Assembly (NCBI RefSeq): GCF_018131005.1 | Contig: NZ_JAFCJK010000007.1 | Location: forward strand, 124,001 to 188,000 | Direction: 5' to 3' | DNA: 64,000 bases | Source of the DNA: Bradyrhizobium lablabi | Lineage (GTDB): Bacteria > Pseudomonadota > Alphaproteobacteria > Rhizobiales > Xanthobacteraceae | Part shown: positions 35,898-43,758 of the stretch, piece after piece | How positions within the stretch are numbered: position 1 is the stretch's first letter | Layout of the letters: the number at the start of each line of letters is the position of its first letter | Position numbers and translations under genes: made by a program | The notes under the pieces: generated by a model | The model's input: only the letters and a program-made list of their open reading frames with translations | What the model was told of the DNA's origin: nothing | The model's database searches: none

Positions 35898-38129
35898 GTG
35901 ATCCGTTCCGCCCGCGCAGCCGCATTGCGAACCACGGTGCTGGCGACGAGCCTGGCGCTGTCTGGTCTCGCAACGGACGCTTGGGCTGACGCCAAAGTTC
36001 CATTACCGAAGCCAAGGCCGATTGCCCGTGGCGTGGTTCCCAAAACGGCCCCTGCGTCCGCGGCCGCCGGCAGGACCGTACCGGCAGCCGCGGCGAAGGC
36101 TGCGCCGACCGTGGCGACAGCGCCGGCCACCCCTGCCGCGCCCGCATTGGTCCCGGCAACCCGCCAGCATGCGGTGCCGGCTGTGCGCAAGCCGGTCACC
36201 CCGGCGGCAGTGGCCGCGACCTCGTCGACCTCGCAAGAGGACAAGAGCGCGCTCGAAAATGTCATCGAGCTCCTGCGCAAGCGCAGACCGGCAGACGCCA
36301 CGCAGGTCGAAGCCTCGATCTCCGATCCGGTCGCGCGCAAGCTCGCCGAATGGCTGATCCTGCGCAGCGATGACAACGGCGCATCCGTCGAGCGCTATCG
36401 CGCATTCCTCAATGCCAATCCGAGTTGGCCATCGCAGATTTTCCTGCGCCGCCGGATCGAGGCCGCGCTATGGGACGACCGCCGCGATGATTCCGCGGTC
36501 TGGTCCTGGTTTGAAAATGAATCGCCAGTTTCCGCCAAGGGCCGCTTCGCGCTGGCGAAGGCGATGATCGCACGCGGCGATCGCGCCAATGCCGAGCGGC
36601 TTGTGCGCGAAGCCTGGCGCACCGACCCGATGAGCGAGGACACCGAGACGGCTGCTCTCGATCTGTTCGGATCCTTTCTCACCGGCGGCGACCACAAGGC
36701 GCGCATGGACACGATGCTCTACGGCACCGAGCAGGAAGCCGCAGGGATGCGCGCGGCAAAACGCCTGGGCTCGGGCTATGTGGCGCTGGCAAAAGCGCGC
36801 ATCGCCGCCAACCGCAAGGCATCGAACCTGCGCGCGCTGCTCGAAGCGGTGCCGCGCGAGTTGTCTGGCGACACCAGCTATCTCTTCGCCAAAATCCAGC
36901 TGCTGCGCCGCGAGGAAAAATTCGCGGAAGCCGCGCAATCGATGGTGGGCGCGCCGAAGGAGGCCGCGCGCCTCTTCAATGTCGACGAATGGTGGATCGA
37001 GCGCAGGCTGCTGGCACGCAAGATGATCGACGCCGGCGAATACCGCACCGCCTATCTGATCGCGCGCGATGCCGCCCTGCCCGCGCGCGACATCTACAAG
37101 ACCGAGCAGGAATTCACCGCGGGCTGGATCGCGCTGCGTTTCCTCAACGATCCCGCATTGGCCGCGCAGCATTTCGCGCGGATCGGCGTCGGCAGCGCCA
37201 ACCCCACGGCGCTGGCGCGTGCCGGCTACTGGCAGGGCCGCGCGGCCGAAGCTGCCGGCCGCAGCCAGGAGGCGCGTGCCGCCTACGCGCGCGCCGCCGA
37301 GCAGTCGACGAGCTATTATGGCCAGCTCGCACGCGCCAAGCTCGGCTTGCCGCAGATCGAGCTCAACGGCGTGCCCCGCGGCCGCGGCGCCGAACGGCTG
37401 GAGATCGTGCGCGCGGTGGCGCTATTGTACGAACTCGACGAGCGTGAGCTTGCGATCCCGATCTTCGGCGACATGGGCGACAATGGTGACCCGGAGGCAC
37501 TCGCCGGACTTGGCGAATTGACTGCGCGCCATGGCGATGCGCGCGGCATGCTGCTGATGGGTAAGGCCGCGCTCAATCGCGGCCTGCCGTTCGATCACTA
37601 TGCCTATCCCGTCAATGGCATTCCGTCATTCAGACAGGTCGGGCCGGAGGTCGAGCAGAGCATCGTCTACGCCATCGCGCGCCAGGAGAGCGCATTCAAC
37701 CCCGCAGTGGTGTCGCCGGCGCAGGCCTACGGCCTGATGCAGGTGACGCCTGAAGCCGGCCGCTACGTCTGCAAGCGCGCCGGCATCGGCTTCGACCTCA
37801 ACCGCATGAAGACCGATCCGATCTACAACGCGACGCTCGGGGCGGCTGAGCTCGGCGGCCTGCTCGAGGACTATCGCGGCTCCTACATCCTAACCTTCGC
37901 CGCCTACAATGCCGGCCGCGGCAGCGTGAAGAAGTGGATCGAGCGCTACGGCGATCCGCGCGATCCGAAGGTCGACGCCGTCGACTGGGTCGAGCTCATT
38001 CCGTTCTCGGAGACGCGGAACTACGTGCAGCGGATCATGGAGAACCTGCAGGTCTACCGTGCCCGCTTCGGCGGCGGCACCAGGCTTCACATCGAGGCCG
38101 ACCTGCGCCGAGGCGCCAGCGTGGAATGA
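35898..38129 (+). CDS. slt: Soluble lytic murein transglycosylase
   Basis: Cleaves peptidoglycan glycan strands in the periplasm. The 743-aa protein begins at GTG with a signal peptide (ending near TDAWADA), then an Ala/Pro-rich linker, a long helical superhelix domain and a C-terminal SLT catalytic domain. The catalytic glutamate lies in ARQESAFNPAVVSPAQAYG near residue 596, followed by YGLMQVTPEAG and AAYNAG. Last core gene before tRNA-Ser. Confidence 0.94.
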   Translation: MIRSARAAALRTTVLATSLALSGLATDAWADAKVPLPKPRPIARGVVPKTAPASAAAGRTVPAAAAKAAPTVATAPATPAAPALVPATRQHAVPAVRKPVTPAAVAATSSTSQEDKSALENVIELLRKRRPADATQVEASISDPVARKLAEWLILRSDDNGASVERYRAFLNANPSWPSQIFLRRRIEAALWDDRRDDSAVWSWFENESPVSAKGRFALAKAMIARGDRANAERLVREAWRTDPMSEDTETAALDLFGSFLTGGDHKARMDTMLYGTEQEAAGMRAAKRLGSGYVALAKARIAANRKASNLRALLEAVPRELSGDTSYLFAKIQLLRREEKFAEAAQSMVGAPKEAARLFNVDEWWIERRLLARKMIDAGEYRTAYLIARDAALPARDIYKTEQEFTAGWIALRFLNDPALAAQHFARIGVGSANPTALARAGYWQGRAAEAAGRSQEARAAYARAAEQSTSYYGQLARAKLGLPQIELNGVPRGRGAERLEIVRAVALLYELDERELAIPIFGDMGDNGDPEALAGLGELTARHGDARGMLLMGKAALNRGLPFDHYAYPVNGIPSFRQVGPEVEQSIVYAIARQESAFNPAVVSPAQAYGLMQVTPEAGRYVCKRAGIGFDLNRMKTDPIYNATLGAAELGGLLEDYRGSYILTFAAYNAGRGSVKKWIERYGDPRDPKVDAVDWVELIPFSETRNYVQRIMENLQVYRARFGGGTRLHIEADLRRGASVE

Positions 38130-38387
38130 GCCGCGGCTCACGTTTTTTCAACCGTGGTCCGACCGGGCTCGCCTGATTAGACCAAAATTCGATGCAAGCC
38201 ATTGTCAGGAAAGCAGTTTCTTGTCGAGGAGCTGATCGGGGCGACCGATTGCGGTCAAAAACCACCATAATATAATGAGTGTGGTCTCTTGCCGGCCGAC
38301 TTGGCGGCCCGGCCGCCTCAAATCACCAACCGCATTTTGAATCTGCCGCTTGCGGCTCAGCGCCCTCTCGGGCATATCGGCGGCATT

Positions 38388-38481
38388 GGAGACGTGGCCG
38401 AGTGGCTGAAGGCGGCGGTTTGCTAAACCGTTATAGGCTTGTAAAGGCCTATCGAGGGTTCGAATCCCTCCGTCTCCGCCA
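38388..38481 (+). tRNA. tRNA-Ser (GCU anticodon), CCA encoded
   Basis: A class II tRNA: acceptor stem GGAGACG pairs with CGTCTCC, the D-arm contains GGCCGAGTGGCTGAAGGC, the anticodon loop TTTGCTAAA gives GCT, and a long variable arm precedes the T-arm GGGTTCGAATCCC. CCA follows the discriminator G. Accessory genes and a prophage begin right after it, so it may be an integration site. Confidence 0.96.
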
Positions 38482-38713
38482 ATCAATCTTTTCAATGACT
38501 TAGGGCGAAGATTCGCCCCGCGGACGTCCCCGCGGGTTCCGCGGATGGCGCCAATCCTGGCGGTTTGCGTCGGCACAAAAGTCGGCACAGTGCGTTTCGC
38601 TTCCGTTCGCGCTACGATCCGCGACTGCATGGCCCCGAAATATCATCCCACACTGCTATCCAGAGGCGACCGCAAGGCGCTGGCAAAAACGCCAGAAGTC
38701 GTCGAGACCTCTG

Positions 38714-40258
38714 GTGGCTAAGAACATCGTCGTCTTTTCCGATGGTACTGGCCAGGATGGCGGCGCGCGCCCCGAGCAGCGCATTAGTAACATCTACAAG
38801 ATGTACCGCATCTCGCGAGATCACGCTGAGACGGCGATCGATCCAACACAGCAAGTCGCTTTTTATGACGCGGGACTGGGGACAGACATAGGCGCCACCG
38901 CGATCACTGCGCCGATTCGCTTCGTGCAAAAATTGCTCGGCTCTGTTGCCGGCGCGGGCATCAAACGCAACATCGCTGACTGCTACGAGTTCATCGTCAA
39001 TCACTATGAAGAAGGCGACAGGATATTTCTGTTTGGCTTCAGTCGCGGTGCCTACACGGTGCGGAGCTTGGCTAACTTGCTGATGCTCTGCGGTGTGCCA
39101 ACGAAGACACCCGGCGGGCCGCTGATGCGGTATCGCAAAGCCGTCAGAGACATCGCCTGGGAGGCTGTCGATACCGTGCTGGAACACGGCGCCGGCCACC
39201 CCCGCGAGGAATTCGAGGCAGAAAGACTCGAGCTGGCTCGACGCTTTCAGGATAAATATGGGTCAGGCGACGGCTCCAACTCCAACGCGGCTCCCTACTT
39301 CATTGGCGTGTTTGACACTGTTGCGGCGCTCGGCGCGCGCGGACCGAGGCGGCGTCTGATCCAGATTGGATTGACATTCGCTGTGGCCTCTGCGGCATTC
39401 TTCGCGTCCCTGGTACCCGCGGCGATAATTGGTGCAGCTGCAGTCATCTACTCGGGCGCCGGCCTGCTCTGGGGCTTCATCGTACCCGCCTGGTTCGTGA
39501 CCCAGATTGCAATGCTGGTTGCCATCATCTGGTTTTGGAGAGAACAGCGCGCCGCCACCCGCAAGACTATCTACGACTTTCCCAACAAAGGAGATCCTCC
39601 GCGCTCTCATTACGCCGAATGGAAGGGCGAGAATTTCGACCGGCTGCTGAGCAAGCACGTCCACTTTGCTCGCGCGGCGAATGCGATCGATGAGACCCGC
39701 AAGGACTTCAGGCGTGTCGCCTGGGGCGGCACCGAGAAGCCGATCAACGAACCTCCTCCGGGGATCGAGCGGCTCATCCAACTATGGTTCGCCGGCAACC
39801 ATTCTGACGTGGGCGGATCGTACCCAGAAACAGAGTCACGGCTTTCCGACGCTGCACTGGCGTGGATGTTGGAGCAAGCGATCGGAGTTCCGGAGGGACT
39901 AAACACGGGGCCCATCTACGTCGATGGCGTCAAAATGCCGGGCACCGGCAATGCAGGCTCCGCACTCAACATTTATCCGCGAGCGGACGGCGCTCAACAT
40001 TGCGAGGTCGCCGGCATGCGCGATACGCTTGATGGCTACGCCGTTAAACTGCCCAAATGGAAATGGCTCCAAAGCCATATTGCTCGTTTGAATTGGGAGG
40101 TCGAGGTGCGCAGCATCACCCACGATGCTCCCGTCCATCCCACCGTGGCAAACCGCTTTGAACTTCCAGAAGTCACCCAGTGCGCTGTCACGGGCCCCTA
40201 CCGGCCCGAAGCTCTTCGACTGCACGATACATTCAAGCGGTTCTACTCGGGCAGTTGA
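38714..40258 (+). CDS. DUF2235 lipase-like protein with internal membrane helices
   Basis: A 514-aa alpha/beta-hydrolase-type protein of DUF2235, the family that includes T6SS phospholipase effectors of the Tle1 class. It begins MAKNIVVFSDGTGQDGG, has the nucleophile motif GFSRG at 108-112 and a catalytic-type FAGNHSDVGGSY later. Three hydrophobic segments near residues 215-275 suggest membrane insertion. GTG start at 38714 with a weak ribosome site. No immunity gene or T6SS genes are beside it. First gene after tRNA-Ser. Confidence 0.78.
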   Translation: MAKNIVVFSDGTGQDGGARPEQRISNIYKMYRISRDHAETAIDPTQQVAFYDAGLGTDIGATAITAPIRFVQKLLGSVAGAGIKRNIADCYEFIVNHYEEGDRIFLFGFSRGAYTVRSLANLLMLCGVPTKTPGGPLMRYRKAVRDIAWEAVDTVLEHGAGHPREEFEAERLELARRFQDKYGSGDGSNSNAAPYFIGVFDTVAALGARGPRRRLIQIGLTFAVASAAFFASLVPAAIIGAAAVIYSGAGLLWGFIVPAWFVTQIAMLVAIIWFWREQRAATRKTIYDFPNKGDPPRSHYAEWKGENFDRLLSKHVHFARAANAIDETRKDFRRVAWGGTEKPINEPPPGIERLIQLWFAGNHSDVGGSYPETESRLSDAALAWMLEQAIGVPEGLNTGPIYVDGVKMPGTGNAGSALNIYPRADGAQHCEVAGMRDTLDGYAVKLPKWKWLQSHIARLNWEVEVRSITHDAPVHPTVANRFELPEVTQCAVTGPYRPEALRLHDTFKRFYSGS

Positions 40259-40369
40259 TCTTCAAGATCCTGAATCCCGGCTGGCCAGATGGCAAAAACC
40301 ATTTGCGCCGTCGGGCAAATCAGTGGTCTACAAGTGATCGGCGACGGGCTCCCACGAGGAGCATAGTGC

Positions 40370-40585
40370 ATGCCTGACCGATCGAGCGAATTGGTCGCGA
40401 TATCGAAACTGAACGGCGACTTTCGGAGGAACTACGGGAAACTTATCGGAGCCTTTCTCTATCTGCGTTCAATCAGTGCCACGCGTGGTCGCTCCTTCGC
40501 TTGGCTAAGCATGGTCCTGGCAGCCGGCACATGCGCGCTGCCATTCTTCCAGAGATATGGCCTGTCTTGGCTTTGCGGACATTAG
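40370..40585 (+). CDS. Small hypothetical protein
   Basis: A 71-aa open frame (MPDRSSELVAISKLNGDFRR...) with a moderately hydrophobic helix near FAWLSMVLAAGTCALPFF. Coding character is uncertain and no strong ribosome site is seen. Confidence 0.3.
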   Translation: MPDRSSELVAISKLNGDFRRNYGKLIGAFLYLRSISATRGRSFAWLSMVLAAGTCALPFFQRYGLSWLCGH

Positions 40586-40642
40586 CTGACGATCGAGGCG
40601 ACTTTAGCCGCTCGCGTTGCACGTCGCTGGAGTGCATTGACC

Positions 40643-40846
40643 ATGGACAATTACCGCACCACCACACTGTTCTTGATCGCCGTGGTGTTCGCCGCAGCGG
40701 TCGCGGGCGCGTTCGTCGCCACACTTCTAAACGTCGACACGCGCGTCGTCAGTAACGACGTCCCGGCGGGAACGACGGGGTTGGCTCGCCCCCATCCGCC
40801 ACTTGATCGAGCTCCGGGGCAACCCATAGAGACGCCGCGCCAATGA
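40643..40846 (+). CDS. Small single-helix membrane protein
   Basis: A 67-aa protein (MDNYRTTTLFLIAVVFAAAV...) with one N-terminal membrane helix or signal anchor and a proline-rich tail. GGAG precedes the ATG. Function unknown; one of several small genes in this accessory patch. Confidence 0.5.
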   Translation: MDNYRTTTLFLIAVVFAAAVAGAFVATLLNVDTRVVSNDVPAGTTGLARPHPPLDRAPGQPIETPRQ

Positions 40847-40883
40847 GTGCAGCGTTGCCGCTTGTCTTCGAGGCGGAGGCGCC

Positions 40884-41075
40884 ATGAAATTGTTGACGGA
40901 ATACATTGAGCACGCGCTGCGGTTCGAACGTCTGGCTGCGGAGGAGCGCGACCCATCTGTCAAGGCACAGTTTCTCGAGCAGGCGAAGGAGTACCGGAAG
41001 CTGGCGGCTGAGCGCGCCGAGCGCTACGGTCTTCCGCCGCCGAGTCCTTCGCCATTCCCAGACGATGAACGTTAG
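40884..41075 (+). CDS. Small hypothetical protein
   Basis: A 63-aa protein (MKLLTEYIEHALRFERLAAEE...) with an amphipathic helix pattern A-x-x-E-x-D-x-x-x-K-x-x-F-L-E-Q-A. GGAGG lies 5 nt before the ATG. Short proteins with this helical pattern are common in Bradyrhizobium; another one lies at 63417-63629. Confidence 0.6.
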   Translation: MKLLTEYIEHALRFERLAAEERDPSVKAQFLEQAKEYRKLAAERAERYGLPPPSPSPFPDDER

Positions 41076-41610
41076 TTGTGATCTGACAAACCCCTCAGCG
41101 GCCGAGCCGCTTCTCGACACGGTTGCGGCTATTGCCGGGTCGGTGTGCGAGCAACGCCCCGGCTCCTGGGATTTGGGGTTCTCGGGAGCCGGGGCCGGGA
41201 GTGTAGCTTGGAAGCTGCCGCCCGAACCCACGACGGGCGGCATCAAGGAATTTGCGCCGAGTCATCGACCCACGACAATAACGCATGTGAATCGCAATGC
41301 GGTACGGTTCAGCAATTGGAGATCGCAGTAAAAGGCCCCAGCTCATGGGGGCAAGGGGGTGTTTCCGAGAGCTGGGGTAAGGTCGCATCATAGCCGCCCA
41401 TACTGGACGCAGGCGGCAATTGCCAACTTTTATTCCGACCGTCCGGTTCCTAGTCTCTGGCGGTTCAGAAACAAGTGCTTCATACTATTTTTCGGCTGCC
41501 CAATGCGCTGGGGACACGCGATGTCATGACCCAACGCCAGGCGCATGTTCACCGATCATTAATTCGCGATGTGGACACCTGAAAGCCCCACCAACGCGAG
41601 GCCGAGGCTC
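41076..41610. other. Non-coding stretch with two strong hairpins
   Basis: About 535 bp without a convincing gene. It contains an 11-bp stem GCCCCGGCTCC/GGAGCCGGGGC (41156-41166 and 41185-41195) and a second hairpin at 41336-41377 that looks like a minus-strand terminator. No tRNA or known RNA recognised. Confidence 0.55.
41336..41377 (-). terminator. Terminator-like hairpin without an obvious gene
   Basis: On the minus strand CCCCAGCTC and GAGCTGGGG form a 9-bp stem with a long loop, then CCTTTTAC. No minus-strand gene lies just upstream, so it may end an unannotated RNA or be incidental. Confidence 0.4.
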
Positions 41611-41826
41611 ATGGACCGGACAGCCCTGCTAGAACAATTAAAGGAAGCCGAACGGAACATATCCGAAAGCGCGTCCAGGCTCGCGCGACAGGAGGCGCAG
41701 ATCGTCGAGTTGGACCGAGAGGGCCGCGAGTCGCAGCGGGCAAAGATCGTTCTCGCTACCTTGAAAGAATTGCTTGCGCAGCATTACGAAGAGCGTGAGC
41801 GCATTTTGATGGAGTTGAAAAAGTAG
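41611..41826 (+). CDS. Small coiled-coil hypothetical protein
   Basis: A 71-aa highly charged protein (MDRTALLEQLKEAERNISES...) predicted as one long coiled coil. A GAGG-like site precedes the ATG. No function recognised. Confidence 0.55.
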   Translation: MDRTALLEQLKEAERNISESASRLARQEAQIVELDREGRESQRAKIVLATLKELLAQHYEERERILMELKK

Positions 41827-42016
41827 ACCCCCTTAGTTGGCGGCCTCACCGCGGCCCTTCAGCCGGTCCTGTCGTCTTCGGCACGACGAGCCTATGGCCA
41901 GAAGAACCAACACCCGCCCGAAGAAACAGAAAGGCTAGAGGCCCCTCCGTATCTCCGTGAACGGAGCGCTTGATCTGGGTCAAGGCCACCGGACCTTACA
42001 GGATCACCGTTGCGGC

Positions 42017-42139
42017 ATGACCACAAGCCGCCACAACTGGATCGCCATCGCGAGCTATATCTCGATCGCCCTAACCCTGCTGGCGCTCGTCGTGCTTTTC
42101 ACGGCTTGGACAGAGCCGCCGCTGGCACTGTCAGGTTAA
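42017..42139 (+). CDS. 40-aa membrane microprotein
   Basis: MTTSRHNWIAIASYISIALT and following residues form one hydrophobic helix ending in WTEPPLALSG. Ribosome site is weak, so translation is uncertain. Confidence 0.35.
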   Translation: MTTSRHNWIAIASYISIALTLLALVVLFTAWTEPPLALSG

Positions 42140-42205
42140 CTGGCACAAACTGCACTGGCGCCCGGAACGCCCTAAACCTAGGTTAGGTCGTGTACCGGGA
42201 GTTGC

Positions 42206-42295
42206 ATGATGGGGAACGACCTACTCTATACCGCGTCGATCATCGTGCTCGGGCTTAGCTCCATGGCAATAACAGCTATCGCCGTCTTCCTGTAG
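42206..42295 (+). CDS. 29-aa membrane microprotein
   Basis: ATGATGGGG opens a 29-codon frame (MMGNDLLYTASIIVLG...AVFL) that is almost entirely one membrane helix. GGGAG stands 5 nt before the first ATG. Similar tiny helices occur elsewhere in the accessory DNA of this window. Confidence 0.42.
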   Translation: MMGNDLLYTASIIVLGLSSMAITAIAVFL

Positions 42296-42468
42296 AGGGG
42301 CCGCTCAGTCCGGCGGCTTCAGCGCCTGTGCGGCAGAGTCGTTGGCTTTTCAAACCAGTCACCCGCTTGCACCCTGGACCTTGGCCATTATCAACTCGGC
42401 GCAGCACCGGCGCTAGGAACGATTGTCTCTCAAGAACGTCGACCTTTGCGGTCCATGGAGAACCCCAG

Positions 42469-42714
42469 ATGATCGGCGAAGGCGAGCCGCTGCAACAGAG
42501 CGATGGGCCACGCAAACTCGACGAGGCCAAGGAGGCCGTTCACGTGGCTACGGAGACGGTCAAGGCCGCGGCGCAGAACGTGGCTGACGCCATCGAGGCA
42601 GGCAGGCAACCCGGCGCGCCTCTTGATCGCCTGGTTCGCTGGACGCGCGAGGCGCCCCTGCACGCGATCACTGTTGCGTTCCTGATCGGTGTTGTGATCG
42701 GTCGCCGTCGCTAA
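42469..42714 (+). CDS. DUF883/ElaB-like small membrane-anchored protein
   Basis: An 81-aa protein with a helical, charged N-terminal part (KLDEAKEAVHVATETVKAAA) and a C-terminal helix with a glycine-containing end (TVAFLIGVVIGRRR). This layout matches the ElaB/YqjD (DUF883) proteins that tether to the inner membrane. GGAGA precedes the ATG. Confidence 0.58.
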   Translation: MIGEGEPLQQSDGPRKLDEAKEAVHVATETVKAAAQNVADAIEAGRQPGAPLDRLVRWTREAPLHAITVAFLIGVVIGRRR

Positions 42715-42783
42715 GTGTTGATAACGCTCAAGCTAAGCATGCGCCAGGAGCACCCCCACTCGTAGCGCCTCACGGTCATTGCG

Positions 42784-43161
42784 CTAGCGCTTGAGATGGA
42801 TGTCGACCAGGTTGGTCACGATCCAGACGACGCCACCGCTCAAGGCCATACCGATCACGTAAACCCACTTGCCGGCCCAACGCGCGCCGGCGGCGCGTTC
42901 CTTGACGCGATCGAACGCCTCGACGGAGGGTTTCATCTCGGCAATGTCTTTCATCGCCGAGGCGAGCTGCGCGCTCATGACCTGGAGCTCATTGCGAAGT
43001 GTTTCGACCTTTTGATGGAGATCGCGGCGGCCCTGCGTCGCCAACGCCTCTTGCGACTGCCAGGTCGACACCATGGTTTTGACTGATGACTCGAGACCGC
43101 CGATCTTGCCGGCCATTTGCAGCAAGGCGGCGTTGATGCTGCCGATTTCGTCACCGCTCAT
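42784..43161 (-). CDS. Phage coiled-coil protein with C-terminal membrane helix (DUF1515-like)
   Basis: A 125-aa protein: coiled coil (QMAGKIGGLESSVKTMVSTW onward) and a C-terminal membrane helix (WVYVIGMALSGGVVWIVTNL). It overlaps the o-spanin stop by 4 bp, making it the last gene of the lysis cassette. It resembles DUF1515 proteins of rhizobial prophages. A holin or lysis-accessory role is possible but not shown. Confidence 0.62.
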   Translation of the reverse strand: MSGDEIGSINAALLQMAGKIGGLESSVKTMVSTWQSQEALATQGRRDLHQKVETLRNELQVMSAQLASAMKDIAEMKPSVEAFDRVKERAAGARWAGKWVYVIGMALSGGVVWIVTNLVDIHLKR

Positions 43162-43442
43162 TGCGCGCCCTGATAGCTCTCGCGGACAGCCTCGTACCAG
43201 GCACGGCCGCCGTTGATGCGGCGGTTCGCCTCGCGCAGGGCATCGCGCGTCTCGGCAAGCCTGGCCTTGGGATCATCGTCCCTTGCGAGCGGAGGCGCGC
43301 CAACCGGCTGCATGAGATTGTCCGGCGCCGGCGGCAACTCCCGTTGCACGGCGATCGGCTCCGGCTTGAGCGCGCAACCCGCGCAGATCATCGTCAGTGA
43401 TAGCGCAAGCAGCCTGAAACCGTTTCTTGAGATCCTCGACAT
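43158..43442 (-). CDS. Rz1-like outer-membrane spanin lipoprotein, partly inside Rz
   Basis: A 94-aa protein beginning MSRISRNGFRLLALSLTMIC, with a lipoprotein-type signal and Cys23 (AGC) as the probable lipidated residue; the -3 position is Cys, which is unusual. A proline-rich segment follows (PEPIAVQRELPPAPD), as in Rz1. The first 170 bp overlap the Rz-like gene in another frame, a classic embedded spanin arrangement. It would help fuse the membranes during lysis. Confidence 0.7.
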   Translation of the reverse strand: MSRISRNGFRLLALSLTMICAGCALKPEPIAVQRELPPAPDNLMQPVGAPPLARDDDPKARLAETRDALREANRRINGGRAWYEAVRESYQGAQ

Positions 43443-43758
43443 AGTCCGCAGTCCCCTGTTTGTCCTCGGCGGATTGTTTTTCGATCGCGGCGACCTTGAG
43501 CCGCGCATCGGCGAGCGCACGGCGCGCAGCATCCTGGTCGACTTCCAAAGCGTCGATCCGCGCCTGCAGGTTCTTCGCCCGCCAGGCGCTATCGGCCGCG
43601 CGATAGCCGGCGTTGTAGAGCTCGAGGCCGCCGGCCAGGCCGGCGCCGCCGATGACGATCGCGAGCGCGCCGGCGAACAGCGCGCCGGCGGCAAACGGCG
43701 AGAGAGTGATGCCGGCGAGGCCCGCCAGGCGAACGACGATCGCAACGATCCAGCTCAT
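43273..43758 (-). CDS. Rz-like inner-membrane spanin
   Basis: A 161-aa protein with an N-terminal membrane region (MSWIVAIVVRLAGLAGITL plus a second hydrophobic stretch) and a periplasmic coiled coil (AWRAKNLQARIDALEVDQDA...). Placement directly after the endolysin, with a 4-bp overlap, and the overlapping lipoprotein in another frame support an i-spanin. Confidence 0.7.
   Translation of the reverse strand: MSWIVAIVVRLAGLAGITLSPFAAGALFAGALAIVIGGAGLAGGLELYNAGYRAADSAWRAKNLQARIDALEVDQDAARRALADARLKVAAIEKQSAEDKQGTADYVEDLKKRFQAACAITDDDLRGLRAQAGADRRATGVAAGAGQSHAAGWRASARKGR

Noticed and set aside
38205..38630. 141-aa minus-strand frame containing GGDGGIRTLDRPLQAYNG
   Set aside because: That peptide is the antisense translation of the tRNA-Ser gene, a known false protein in databases.
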